From Topomyia yanbarensis (Eukaryota > Arthropoda > Insecta > Diptera > Culicidae), in NCBI RefSeq assembly GCF_030247195.1, contig NC_080670.1, positions 163,566,080-163,630,079 of the forward strand: a stretch of 64,000 nucleotides of DNA, given 5' to 3'. Below the pieces are notes generated by a model. It was not told the DNA's origin, did not search any database, and saw only the letters and a program-made list of their open reading frames with translations. Below, piece after piece: positions 22,301-33,121 of the stretch (position 1 is its first letter; each line of letters starts with the position of its first letter). The position numbers and the translations under genes are program-made.

Positions 22301-24900
22301 CATCGTTCTCTTTCCAAACCACTACTGTCATTCTCTTGCTCTTGTCTAATGATGATAAAAGATATTATACCATAATAGTATCGACGTCGCTTTCCACATG
22401 GCACCCCCTCATTCAAAGATGTGTAGTGCACTCGAAAAAAGATGCCTTAAGTGCAACATCCTAATGAGTCGGCGAAGTCTTCGTTTAGAGCCGCTAATCA
22501 ACTATTGCCATAAAGAGAAACTAAAGCACAACACAAGAGTCTTCAAAAGTTAACGACACATTCACTTCAACGCACGACAGGTAGTTCCTGTGGCGGAAGT
22601 GTTTTCTCTGTTTCCGAGTTGCCAAATCAACCACCATAGTAAGCTCCCAAAACAGTAAACGAATAAATTATAAAATTATTACACTCTAGTTTAATGAGTA
22701 TCAAATTTAAATCTCGTTATGCTTGGAAGGAAGTTTCATCTTTAAGTCAAAAATAATGGTAGAAAGTGCAAGCAGACAAAATCAAAACAAAACATATTAT
22801 CGTGAATGCCAAATTGGCCTGGCAGCAGTGCAAAATGTGCCATGTGGTGGAATAACCTTTTCACGTCACTCCGTCATTTCTCGTTTGGTACAGACTCAGT
22901 GTAGCAATAGTTATCCCGAAGTAACACACCAGCACCGAACATCCATTAGGAATAGCTTGAAAATTCATTATGAAGCCCATACCTGCCACCTCCTCTATTT
23001 CGACAATCTGCAACTGCCTAAGCGCTACAATGTCGTCCTCCGTCACACTTCAGCCACGGTTTAAACAATCATAGGCAGCTTCCCATGATCATGAAGTCGC
23101 CGTTGAATGCCATTTAGGGACATTATCACAGATCGCGAATCTTCGACTTCGGTGTTGCACTGCTCGGTAAGGGCTCGTCTTGCCGTAATCCGTGGCCGGG
23201 GGGGGGGGGGCGTCCGCATAGACGAGAGATACTTAACTATTTACATTTAATCGCGGCGATGTCAGTCATCTTTTTGCCGCGAGCGACTTGAACCTGTTGA
23301 CTGTTGTTATTGTTTTTTTTGTCATACTTTTCGTCGTGATCTTTACGCATAAACAACAATGCAATCCGGGGCTTGGGGCTGTGCATCGTTATGATATGAG
23401 AAACGGTTCCCACGCGAAAGAGTAGGTGATCCAAATGGTTTATATTTTGTTCGGCTTCGTGTTTTGCCGGCAACGCGATCCGCCACTGTTACGAACACTG
23501 TTATAGTAGAAGAGTGTAGAAGTCTGCAGATACAAGTGATTGAATATGTTTTTCCCTGTAGACAATTGCGTATTAATCTATTGGCTAAATTACAATCCTT
23601 TGCCATATTATATGTGGGCAGAAAAATAACTTTTCGGCCGTTTTAACAACGATCAATACAATACCCCTTCCATTTAAAATTTGTTGAGAAACTCCGTTTT
23701 AAATTCATGTTGTTGTGTTGTATAGTATCTGTCAAAAGGTAATGCAAAAACGTATAACTACGTACTCCACGCTTCATTTCAAAATAAAAATTCGCGCCCT
23801 CCCATTTTCCCCTATTATATCTATATTTATATCATAAGTTGAATTTACAGTTTTTTTTAAACTTTCGATTTGTGTCTGTGATATTTTTTTTCTAATCTAT
23901 AATTTCATTGCTCAATTTTTCATTACGGATTTTTTGTATTTATCTAGTATATGTTTCTTTACTTTTCCAAGATTCCTTTCCTTTTTTAGATTTATTTCGC
24001 ATTTTCTGGTTTGGTTTTTTTAATTTATTTTTTATTGTTTCACCTCAATTATATGTTTCTCTGTTTTTTCTCTTTTTTATTTCTTCGTTTTCTAAATTTA
24101 AAATCCATTTGCTTAATTTCTAATTTTTTGATGAATTTTGAAAATTTTTCAAAAATTTTTTGGACATTGGTTTGCTAATATTTTACAATTTTCAACCAAG
24201 AATTTTTTGTCTTTCTCATACAGAAAGGATTTGCTATTTTTCTGAAAATCGACAACCTTATCCTGCCCATTTTTTTTACTAAGATAGGTTTTGTGGAATT
24301 TATACGCGAGGCGTTCCTTGACTTGTCTTGCACCCTTCACACCAACCGAGTGTCGTGAGATTTCAAACATTTGAGTTAGTTTAACACTAGAGCAAAAATG
24401 AAATTGTGCCTTCATTTTGACCTCACTTAAGATATAGCGGCCCGTTGAAGTTAGTGATTGAAAAATTAATTGTTTAATTTTCCTTTTCTACATCATGAGT
24501 TGTTCATTTCAAATTTTACAAAATTATGTGTCTGCATTAGCCCGGCTTATAAAAAACTGGAGAACGCAGAAATGATAGCGATGTCCAGCTGAAAGTGACG
24601 AGGACAGTAGGCCGAATGAGCATTAGGTCAAAAGCAATGAAGCCGAATGTTTAATAAAGAAGCTTAAGTTTATCCTGCAGAGCTGTTTGATTGCTTGGAG
24701 AATTAAATGCCTTAAGAAAGATTTCTTCCTTTTAATTCCACAATACTAAACTGTGCTGGTCTCATAAGCCACTTGTCGTATGTTCGAGCTCCAGCCAGAA
24801 AGAATTCTTAGTGATCAATAGGACCGTCGCACCAGCCTGTATTGTACACTAAGAATCGGCTGCAAAGTCTGTCGAAAACGAAGATCCGCGGCGGAATGTA
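19390..24900. other. Unassigned DNA, no recognisable gene
   Basis: Only short unrelated frames are seen. A direct repeat of about 20 bp (AATTTTTAAAACCTGGAGTT) occurs twice around 20322 and 20385. A run of 13 G lies near 23201. T-rich DNA resembling the complement of 4.8-6.3 kb occurs at 23.75-24.13 kb. Moderate-GC patches at 20.6-21.0, 21.5-21.9 and 23.1-23.5 kb could be low-copy host sequence or old transposons. Confidence 0.4.
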
Positions 24901-24907
24901 GTACCAA

Positions 24908-25328
24908 CCCGAATAGAAATGTACAGTAACAAAATCATGATTTTCACTGTGACAGTACAGTAATTTTACAATAATTTACAGTAAGTTTTAGTGTTATGCT
25001 ACAATACAAAAACAATAAACTTTAACGTTTTTACAGTAAATTTCAATGTAAAATAGACTTTTACAGTGAAAAAGAGGGTGGTTATGTATCTTAATATTAA
25101 AAAAAATCAATTTTTCTTCATACATTTTTTTCTCGAAAACAGTAAAATTTAATGTGAATGCACTGTATCCGTTTTTTGCTGAACAGTGAAATTTATTGTT
25201 ACATGAAATTTTATTGTAAATCTACTGTGAGAACTTGGCATCGAACAATGTTGAAACACTAATAACTATAATATTTATTGTTTTATGATTGTTTGTAGGG
25301 TAAATGCCATTGTAAAATTCTATCCGGG
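24908..25328. mobile_element. CCCGAATAGAA MITE
   Basis: The left end CCCGAATAGAAATGTACAG and the right end reverse complement CCCGGATAGAATTTTACAA form an imperfect inverted repeat. The interior is very AT-rich, with many TTTACAGTAA-like words. The element is non-coding. The flanks share only AA on each side, so the TSD is uncertain. Confidence 0.6.
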
Positions 25329-25714
25329 AAGGCTTTGCTTTGCTAATAAAGGAAGACATCTGTCTTAAGAGGGTTAATTGTGATATTCAACTAAGTCACT
25401 CGAAAAGTTGTTTTTTTTAATTGCCTGGAGAATACAAATATTTTTTCAGCTCTTTTGAATTTATAATGCAAGATGTATTTTATTCAAATTAGGGTTGTCT
25501 ACAACTGTGACAATTGGGTCATTAAGCTCTATATATTTTTCCATTCCATTTGATAAATTTTAGGTCCAACATACATAATATAAAATTATTTCACAAAAAA
25601 TTGTTGTAATACGTAAAAACGATTTTTTTGATTTTTAAAATAAATCTTATGTAAACCAGGCAACCATACATAGGAAAACTGCGGTTGGTTACATCTGGCC
25701 TATCAAGACAACAC

Positions 25715-26131
25715 CACAGAGAACAGACGTCCATCTTCAGCATTCAACTTGTGTAAAATCTCTAACGGTTTCGAAGGTAGTTTGGATATCTAAACCAGGT
25801 GCGCTACTGTCGTCATGTTTTTTTGTGGCTGAGTGCGACAGAAATGACAGCGGTTATTCCTCTATCCAGTCAAACTAATCCGGAACCGATTCGGATTTCC
25901 AGCATGAATTCCAGCTCAAATGCGTCAACCGATAGAGTCGGAATCGGTTGTTTTCTTTGAGCTAGATTCCATGCTGAATCCATCCAGGATTTCGAACCGG
26001 TTCCGGAATCGATTTGACAGATAGTTGGGATAGGTTGGTGTGGCGACGCTAGTGTGTTTAGTATATTAATTCAAGTGTTTACACACGTTTTTTAAATATT
26101 TTTGTTCGATCATTGATGTCTGTTCTCTGTG
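25715..26131 (-). mobile_element. CACAGAGAACAGA MITE family, copy 1, 7-bp TSD
   Basis: This 417-bp element has perfect CACAGAGAACAGAC ends apart from one base and is flanked by ACAACAC at 25708-25714 and 26132-26138. It lies in the opposite orientation to copies 2-4. The interior contains palindromic words around CCGGTTCCGGA and CGGAATCGGTTGTTTTC. No transposase is encoded. Confidence 0.85.
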
Positions 26132-26848
26132 ACAACACCCAAAATGGAAAAAAACTGTATGCATTGGATAGTGTTTATGTCAAATAAAGATAACCCTGCA
26201 GGAAAACCGGGAAAACATGTATTCATTTTTTCTGACAGGGCATCATTTACCATGAAATTCGAAATGTCAAATGATTCTGATAGTGTCAAATCTAGATTGT
26301 CAACATTTTTCTATATTTTAAATTTAAATTTTATTTTCACGTTTCCTGAATTGGAAAAAAACATTGTTGCAATCACGAAAATCTGCTTTATCGATGTATG
26401 TAATAAAAAAAAAGATTTTTTTCTTATTTAATCACCCAATTACCAAACGTGCCAAACTTGTGCGAATTTGACGCGAAAATTCGGTGAATTTTTATTCTTC
26501 CGTTTAGTTGTGACCGATGGCGTTGTACCATATAAAGATTACGGTTTTTTACAGTTTCCGTGACCCCTTTCTCAGCACAACTATGATAAGATGCGACGGA
26601 GGTTTCGTCAAAGGACCGGGGAAGATGTGCCGTTAACATTATTCGTTGAATCGTCGCTGTTGTGCTATCTTATGACAAGCGCCATTTAGCACATTTCGAG
26701 AAAAACCGATTTTTAAAGTTTGAGATTGAATATCTTGAAACTTACAAATGGTATAAACAATCCAAAGAAGACAATTGATGCTTCTATCTATTCTGCATTA
26801 TTCTCCTAAATATTATGAAGATCGGTTGACTATGTTGCGAGTTTTTAC

Positions 26849-27414
26849 CACAGAGAACAGACATCCATGATCGAACAAAAATATTTAAAAAACGTGTGTA
26901 AACATTTGAATTAATATACGAAAAACACTAGTGCCGCCACACCAACCTATCCCAACTATCCGTCAAATCGTTTCCGGAACCGGTTCGAAATCCTGGATGG
27001 ATTCAGCATGGAATCTACCCACTGAGACGTCCAAAAAATTGTTTCAAAATCGTTCAACACGGGTCCAACGATGGACGTTCGTTGAACGGTTATTTGGACG
27101 TTGTACAAATTGGTCCAACGAACGTCCTTCATTGGACAATTTTGAAACCAACCGTTCTTAGAGGGTAGCTCAAAGAAAACAACCGATTCCGACTCTATCG
27201 GTTGACGCATTTGAGCTGTAATTCATGCTGGAAGTCCGAATCGGTTCCGGACTAGTTTGACTGGGTAGAGGAATAACCGCTGTCAATTCTGTCGCACTCA
27301 GCCACAAAAAAAACATGACGACAGTAGCGCACCTGGTATAGATATCCAAACTACCTTCGAAACCGTTAGAGATTTTACATAAGTTGAATGCTGAAGATGG
27401 AGTCTGTTCCTGTG
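26849..27414 (+). mobile_element. CACAGAGAACAGA MITE family, copy 2 (with nested MITE)
   Basis: Same family as copies 1 and 3. The left flank TTTTTAC and right flank TTTTACT share TTTTAC, a 7-bp TSD that has probably slipped by one T. A 148-bp MITE interrupts it at 27018-27165. The right end has small deletions (GAGTCTGTTCCTGTG). Confidence 0.8.
27018..27165. mobile_element. TA-flanked MITE nested in copy 2
   Basis: 148 bp starting CCCACTGAGACGTCC and ending, reverse-complemented, CCCTCTAAGAACGG. The centre has opposing GTCCAACGATGGACGTTCG and TTGGTCCAACGAACGTCC words. TA is duplicated at 27016-27017 and 27166-27167. Copies 1 and 3 keep the uninterrupted sequence GAATCTAGCTCAAAG, which proves insertion. 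A TA target suggests Tc1/mariner-type mobilisation. Confidence 0.85.
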
Positions 27415-27558
27415 TTTTACTATGAATGTAAACAAAAGTCGCACTCACAAATGTCATAGGCGTGTATTGATACTAAAATTTGTACGACGTGTCATAATCG
27501 TGCATGGAAAATTTTTCATAAAAAATCATCAATTTTTAACTTTTATTCATATCATTGC

Positions 27559-27975
27559 CACAGAAAACAGACATCCATGATCGAACAAAAATATTTAAAA
27601 AACGTGTGTAAACATTTGAATTAATATACGAAAAACACTTGCGCCGCCACACCAACCTATCCCAACTATCCGTCAAATCGATTCCGGAACCGGTTCGAAA
27701 TCCTGGATGGATTCAGCATGGAATCTAGCTCAAAGAAAACAACCGATTCCGACTCTATCGGTTGACGCATTTGAGCTGGAATTCATGCTGGAAGTCCGAA
27801 TCGGTTCCGGACTAGTTTGACTGGGTAGAGGAATAACCGCTGTCAATTCTGTCGCACTCAGCCACAAAAAAACATGACGACAGTAGCCCACCTGGTTTAG
27901 ATATCCAAACTACCTTCGAAACCGTTAGAGATTTTACACAAGTTGAATGCTAAAGATGGACGTCTGTTCTCTGTG
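27559..27975 (+). mobile_element. CACAGAGAACAGA MITE family, copy 3, 7-bp TSD
   Basis: 417 bp, nearly identical to copy 2 outside the nested MITE. It is flanked by TCATTGC at 27552-27558 and 27976-27982. It shares orientation with copy 2 and lies 144 bp downstream of it. Confidence 0.86.
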
Positions 27976-28419
27976 TCATTGCGTTCATATAGTCTATAAA
28001 CAATCAGTGAAATGCATTTTGAAGGAAATGAGTCAGGAAATCTAGAAAAAATTGTTATTTTTGATTACAGTGTTGCCAAATATTCTTTATTTCCAGTTTA
28101 AAACTAAAACTGTGTTTTTCTCACAACTCGTGTAATTTTCTTTTGAAAATGTTTATGCCATTGTGTTCCTCAGACATATTCACACATAAAAACATCTAAA
28201 ACTTCAATATAACTTGAGCAAATCCCTAGATACAGTGATTTGAAGCAAAAAACTCACAATTTCTCATCATGTTTCTCGTTATATCTAAGAATCCAAGTAG
28301 AATTTAAAAATTCTGAAAACGCCACTTTGTAGAGATTTTTTAAACAAGCAATGCGGCATATCTAATTCAGATTACCCCAAAATGGCGTTTGTCATAAGAT
28401 AGCACAACAGCGACGGAAT

Positions 28420-29340
28420 CTCGAAGCGGTAGCCTCTCGCAAGCAGACCTGTGACTGTGACTCGTTTGCCCCAATTAGTCAAACATAGGGTCTATGAAGT
28501 AGTTGCACGCGACTTGAAGCATTGTGGCGTCAATTTTATTAATTTTCTCCATCGCACCAGTAAATATGCAGCGAGAAAGATGATGTAAATATTCTAAACA
28601 TTATTATTTATAGTTTAAAAAACTATCCCCTCACCTAGGTTGATGGGTTTGACGGTATTACAAATGTCATCAAGCATATTTCGTGCAACTGTTTTAAAGA
28701 ACCTCTGGCAAACAATTGCTTTAACATGGTTATTGCATTACGCCTCGATAGTGGTGCCTCGAGGAGACCGAGACGGCTTATGGACCTTCTTTATGTTTTT
28801 TCATACCTTGCACCAGCCCAAACTAACGGTCAACCATTACCCATGCAAGCTGGCGTGACTGACTAGCGGGTTAAAGTAGAATACTTTCGTTTGAGTATTT
28901 GTGACTGCTGAGTCATTCGAGAAGATCGGATTAGATAAATTAAGGTATAATTAGTTTACCATCGCGAACCAATCATTCCCGGTTAGCACAGCATGACAAA
29001 ATTCCAATAGAATGCAAATGTCCTTAATGGTAAATAAACATCATATGCTGGCATTTAGACGAGTGCCAGTAGTTTAATTGCATGTTACATGTGTGCTTTT
29101 CTTCTATTTCATTAGTCTGCTTTTGCTGTACTTCTAGTAGTTTGATTTTCCACTACTCATATATACCAAAAATAATATTAGCCAATTGAAACGCTTTTAC
29201 CTGATATTTGAATCTTTTTTTCTTGTCTTTCTTCGGAATGCTATTTCCTCTTTTATTATTATATTTCTCCCATTCAAAACGTACAAGCACTAGTGGCCTT
29301 CCCGATAACACAAACTTGGACAAAAAAACGAACATGCATT
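28420..29340. other. Unassigned DNA
   Basis: No gene recognised. A 72-codon plus-strand frame (28640-28858) has no known motif. Confidence 0.4.
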
Positions 29341-29344
29341 TGCA

Positions 29345-29919
29345 ATCATCCACACATGCTTACGCCAGCGATCTCGCCAACCTTGAAACACCCGTTTAAA
29401 AGTTTTAGTACCTATAAATTTACAAATGCGGTCTTAAGTATTAACTCATCGCTCACGCGATTATGAATCGGTTACGTCCGGAAGTCTCTACCCTCGGTTC
29501 AAAAGCCTAGCCTTCAGTTGGACCAATCAAAAAATGACGCGCGTGTTCACTAGATGACACGTTCCATGACAACCTGACCGGGAATTCTAGTGATACGGGG
29601 GAACTCTCTTTTAGCATCTGAACCTGGTATCGGATGGTTACTGACAATTAAGCGTCAGAGTCACGGTCCGCACGATCATTTATAAAATCGAATTTATCCA
29701 CACCACGTTAACATACAAACGCTTGAGCTTCGTCCAAGCATAAACTACGTCCGCGATCTCGTAAACATGAAAACACTCCGGTGATTGATTGTTTTAGCAC
29801 TTAGAAACTCATAAACGCGGTCTCACTAGTGGTCCCAAAAACATATCTGTTCGCACGATCATAAATCGGTGACGTCCGAAAGTATCTACGGCCGTCTCTA
29901 CTAGTATAGGTTCATGCCC
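29345..29919 (+). repeat. ~420-bp tandem-repeat element, left part
   Basis: Ordered words recur here and downstream: CAGTTGGACCAATCAAAAA, GACCGGGA.TCTAGTGATA, TCACGGTCCGC, ATCGAATTTAT, CGCGATCTC, AGCACTT. One full unit runs from about 29508 to 29919 and part of another precedes it. The array resumes at 33122 after a 3.2-kb insertion. Confidence 0.75.
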
Positions 29920-30889
29920 AAGTAACAATTAAAATTCCTCGGGGATTTATCATTGTTTTATCCTGGTTTTATGAAGGAATCATTAAAACCGGTGATTTTA
30001 TTATGGTCTTATGCAGCTGTCATCTCATTTGTTCCAAAATTTTACTATAAAACTATGTTATGACTTCCACGATAAAGCTTTAGGTTACAAGTTTATATAG
30101 TGGTTGTTAAAAGGTTCTATATACTTTGTTAAAACTGGAATAAAACTAACATACAACAATAAATTAAGTTATAAGACAGTTTTTTCGTAGATTATTGCAC
30201 GTATTCAGGTTTTAGAATGTCTATATTAAAACCTCTTTAAAATAATTACTCTTGTGAAAGGCATCAGCTATACTAAGAAGTTATAAAAATTGTCACCAGA
30301 AGCGCGAATTTTTGTTTACTTGCTTTTAATGTAGTAACTGTAGTGCAAATAAGTTACTTCGAAAATACCGTTTGGAAATGGAATTCTCCCTCATTTTCTT
30401 TTGACCCAAAGCAGAAGACGAACCAAGGCAGGTTTATTTCGCCTTTGCAGGTTAATATCTCTTCAGAATTTCTGAATAACCGCTGACAGGAGGATTGGTT
30501 TGTTTTTCTCGTTTCTCCAAGATTTTCAAGTTGGTGAATAAAGATGAGAACTTTTTTGTGCGCGCTAATGCAGTTGAATCACGAGAAGCTAATATCATTA
30601 ATTGTTTCGTTTTTAAAACGTTTCACAATTTGGTGACTTATGTTGATGCTAGAAAACGCATTCAGCAAAATAACATTCGTTAGAAAAATTAGTAAATATC
30701 AAAATTAGATCATTTGTGAAAACTATGTCATTATTGGTAATTAAATAAAAACTGATTTGTTTTCTACCTGTTTACAAAAATTGCCGACAAAACAATTTTA
30801 AGAACCACTTCTCGCATTATATTACAAAAAAGGAAGTCCATCTGCGTTTTAGTACTATAAACAATAAGTTCATACAAATGCATTTCGGT

Positions 30890-31200
30890 CTAGGGTCAGA
30901 TCACTCTAGGCATAACAAATTTTAATCCAATTTGAAAAAAACGCATTTCATTTCCATTTTTGCATCAACTTTCACTCTTTCGCCGAAATATTTGTTCAAC
31001 AAGCGTCTTACGCTGATCTACTTCGTTCGATACTTTGTTGGATATAGAGGTAGTTTGTTGCAGGGCTTTGACGTTTTACTTTGCGTAGCGTGTAAAACGT
31101 CAAAGCCCTGCAACAAACTGCATTTCAAATTTCCATTTTGATGGAAAATATTTAATTTCGTTGTTTTTTAAAAATTACATCGCAAGAGATCTGTCCCAAG
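30890..31200. mobile_element. GGCAGATCAC MITE family, copy B, 8-bp TSD
   Basis: The ends CTAGGGTCAGATCAC and (reverse complement) CTTGGGACAGATCTC are flanked by ATTTCGGT at 30882-30889 and 31201-31208. Around 31050-31120 it carries a secondary palindrome, GTTTGTTGCAGGGCTTTGAC facing its own reverse complement. Confidence 0.82.
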
Positions 31201-31437
31201 ATTTCGGTACACAATTTGAGGAAAATCTCTGCGAGTCTTTATCGAACGAGGGCTATGGACAAATCTCGTGCTCGATTGGAATGACACTGACAGTAAATGG
31301 TGAGCACACTATAGAGATGGCGAGCGTCTTTATTTTAATCTATCACGCTACTCAAATTTGACAACCGCACCGTTACATAGTAAAAACTCCCACCTTTCAT
31401 TTACCATCCTGGACAAAGTCACTGTCAGAATAATCAA

Positions 31438-31968
31438 CACGCTTATCCTCAGCTACTCATTGCAACTAAACCGATTTTACTCAAAAATGAGTAAAATTTG
31501 TTTGAAAGTTCAATATAATGTCTGATCGAAGTAGGTCATCTCCATCCGACATCTGTACAACATCATTCCGAATAGCCTCACTTACTTTGAGTCATTTTTG
31601 ACAAGGTACGGTTTTTGTCAGAAACGCGTCAAATCTACTCATTTGTGAAAAAAGTGCACTGAGAAACAAAAATATGCATATTTAGCATACTTTCTATTCT
31701 CTTTTCTTCTGCTGTGATTTTTATGCATTTTCATGCATATACTTCTAATAAGCGTTCATTGAGTGGATGGAACGAATATGCCCAATGCATAAAATTTACA
31801 GCAGAAGAAAGGAGAGGCAGATAGAAAAGTATGTTATCGATGCATAAATAAAATTCTGCGTGTACCTTGACCTACTTCAATTAGACATTATATTGGGCTT
31901 TCAAACAAATTTTACTCATTTTTGAGTAAAAGCGATTTAGTTGCAATGAGTAGCTGAGGATAAGCGTG
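31438..31968. mobile_element. Long-TIR MITE, ~530 bp
   Basis: CACGCTTATCCTCAGCTACT at the left and its mirror image at the right begin inverted repeats of about 100 bp each, including TTTTACTCA.TTTTGAGTAAA. Further in, TATGCAT-rich words and TTCTTCTGCTGT/ACAGCAGAAGAA are also mirrored. The whole element can fold on itself. It is non-coding and its TSD is unclear. Confidence 0.75.
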
Positions 31969-32423
31969 AAAACCAGTAAGCTGTGGTTTAGTCCAGCATA
32001 AAACTTGTCACTCTCAACATAGATGCAGATGTGCCATGATAAACACACTTGCTATATGAATTGCTCAGTTATGATCGTTTTAGGGGGACTTGTCTTATGG
32101 AAGAATTATTCAAGTATACCAAGTTTTATAAAAAAAATGTCCCCTTGAAGCAAAAATAGCAAATTGCAAAGTAAAATTTCACAAATACACGCTATCTTGT
32201 TCGTTTGAAGGGTGGAATCAAACGTTTTAAGACATTTTTTGAAAGAATCTGCACTTTTTAACAAAACCTTAACATTTTTATTACCAAAACTTGGTTAAGT
32301 GTTGTTTCAATATATGCAGAAAAATATTACAGAATGCTCATTTTTAGCAGATTTCATGGGGCGCATTTATTTTGCGTTGCTCTTTCATGATATTTCACCA
32401 TAAATCCTCAACGGCATGCCTTC

Positions 32424-32694
32424 TTCTTCTTCCAATTCTGTTTATTTTCCATCGGCCTATAGCCGCTACGAGGCCAAATACCGACGCCAGAGAGGTGACA
32501 CTCCCACTATCTGGATTGGATATCGACTCACCAACTCATGGACCGGGAACCAACGGCTTTACTTCCCTTCCGAAGGAAGGCGTGACCTCAGATTTTTCTC
32601 ACCTCTGAAAAATCTCAACGACCTCGACTGGGATTGAACCCAGACCAACTGGGGTGGGTGGCGGTCACGCTTACCACCCAACTATCGGCGCCGT
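32424..32694 (-). mobile_element. tRNA-derived SINE, 12-bp TSD
   Basis: Reading on the minus strand from 32694, the head is GGCGCCGATAGTTGGGTGGT. An A-box-like TAGTTGGGTGGTAAGC lies at 32684-32669. A B-box-like GGTTCAATCCC lies at 32640-32630, about 45 bp later, so RNA polymerase III could initiate internally. The body is about 200 bp and ends in a GAA-rich tail. The 12-bp CGGCATGCCTTC is perfectly duplicated at 32412-32423 and 32695-32706. Its reverse transcriptase would come from a partner LINE, and no shared 3' tail with the LINEs in this window was noticed. Confidence 0.85.
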
Positions 32695-33121
32695 CGGCAT
32701 GCCTTCAAATGTATACCTTACAATATGGCATTTTGTTCGATGATAGGCATCATGCGATGTTAAGGAATAAAACCACGATAAAATATTATTGAATGGACTT
32801 CTTCAGGATGATTTTTCACAGTTTTATGATGGTTTAATAGCGGTCATATAATGGTTTTCCAAACTGCTATGTCAGGAGGTTTTATGGTGTTGGTTTAATA
32901 TCACACCTAACGAGTAGAATAGAACTTTAATAAAACTATTACGCCTATGATAGTTTTCATAACAAGTTCTACTGATTACAATAAAACCAGGCCAATTTGT
33001 CATAACATGGGTTTATAGCAGCCTGTAGGAAGTACATAAGACCATAAGGGTGGCATGGGAGGTTTTAAATATTAGTTTTATTAAACGCTATAAAACTTCA
33101 ATATAACCAAAATTGTTACTT

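Larger units (their letters stand above)
26652..28415. mobile_element. CGTCGCTGTTGTGC inverted-repeat element, 1.76 kb with nests
   Basis: The ends CGTCGCTGTTGTGCTATCTT and its mirror image match over about 35 bp, continuing ATGACAA.CGCCATTT. GAAT flanks both ends (26648-26651 and 28416-28419) as a candidate 4-bp TSD. MITE copies 2 and 3 of the CACAGAGAACAGA family sit inside and account for about 980 bp. The element proper is therefore about 0.75 kb and non-coding. It is older than the elements nested in it. Confidence 0.75.
29920..33121. mobile_element. 3.2-kb inverted-repeat element inside the tandem array
   Basis: The left end AAGTAACAATTAAAATTCC and the right end reverse complement AAGTAACAATTTTGGTT pair. 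The next ~300 bp on each side share GGTCTTATG, GTTATGAC and GGTTTTAT words in mirrored order. It interrupts the tandem array exactly between CATGCCC and TTTCAATTGAACC, which are contiguous in intact units (CATGCCTTTAGTTGG). It carries two MITEs (30890, 31438) and a SINE (32424), so it is older than they are. It has no ORF of note. Confidence 0.65.

Noticed and set aside
22723..23064. 113-codon plus-strand frame and the opposite-strand frame 22861-23046
   Set aside because: No motif on either strand and no splice or promoter context. Looked at for a LINE endonuclease and not supported.
32630..32694. Considered as a genuine tRNA gene
   Set aside because: Only the A- and B-box-like words are tRNA-like. 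The cloverleaf is incomplete and a TSD brackets the whole unit, so it is a SINE head.
29920..33121. Possible LTR retrotransposon because of similar outer segments
   Set aside because: The outer segments are inverted, not direct, and no gag or pol sequence lies between them.
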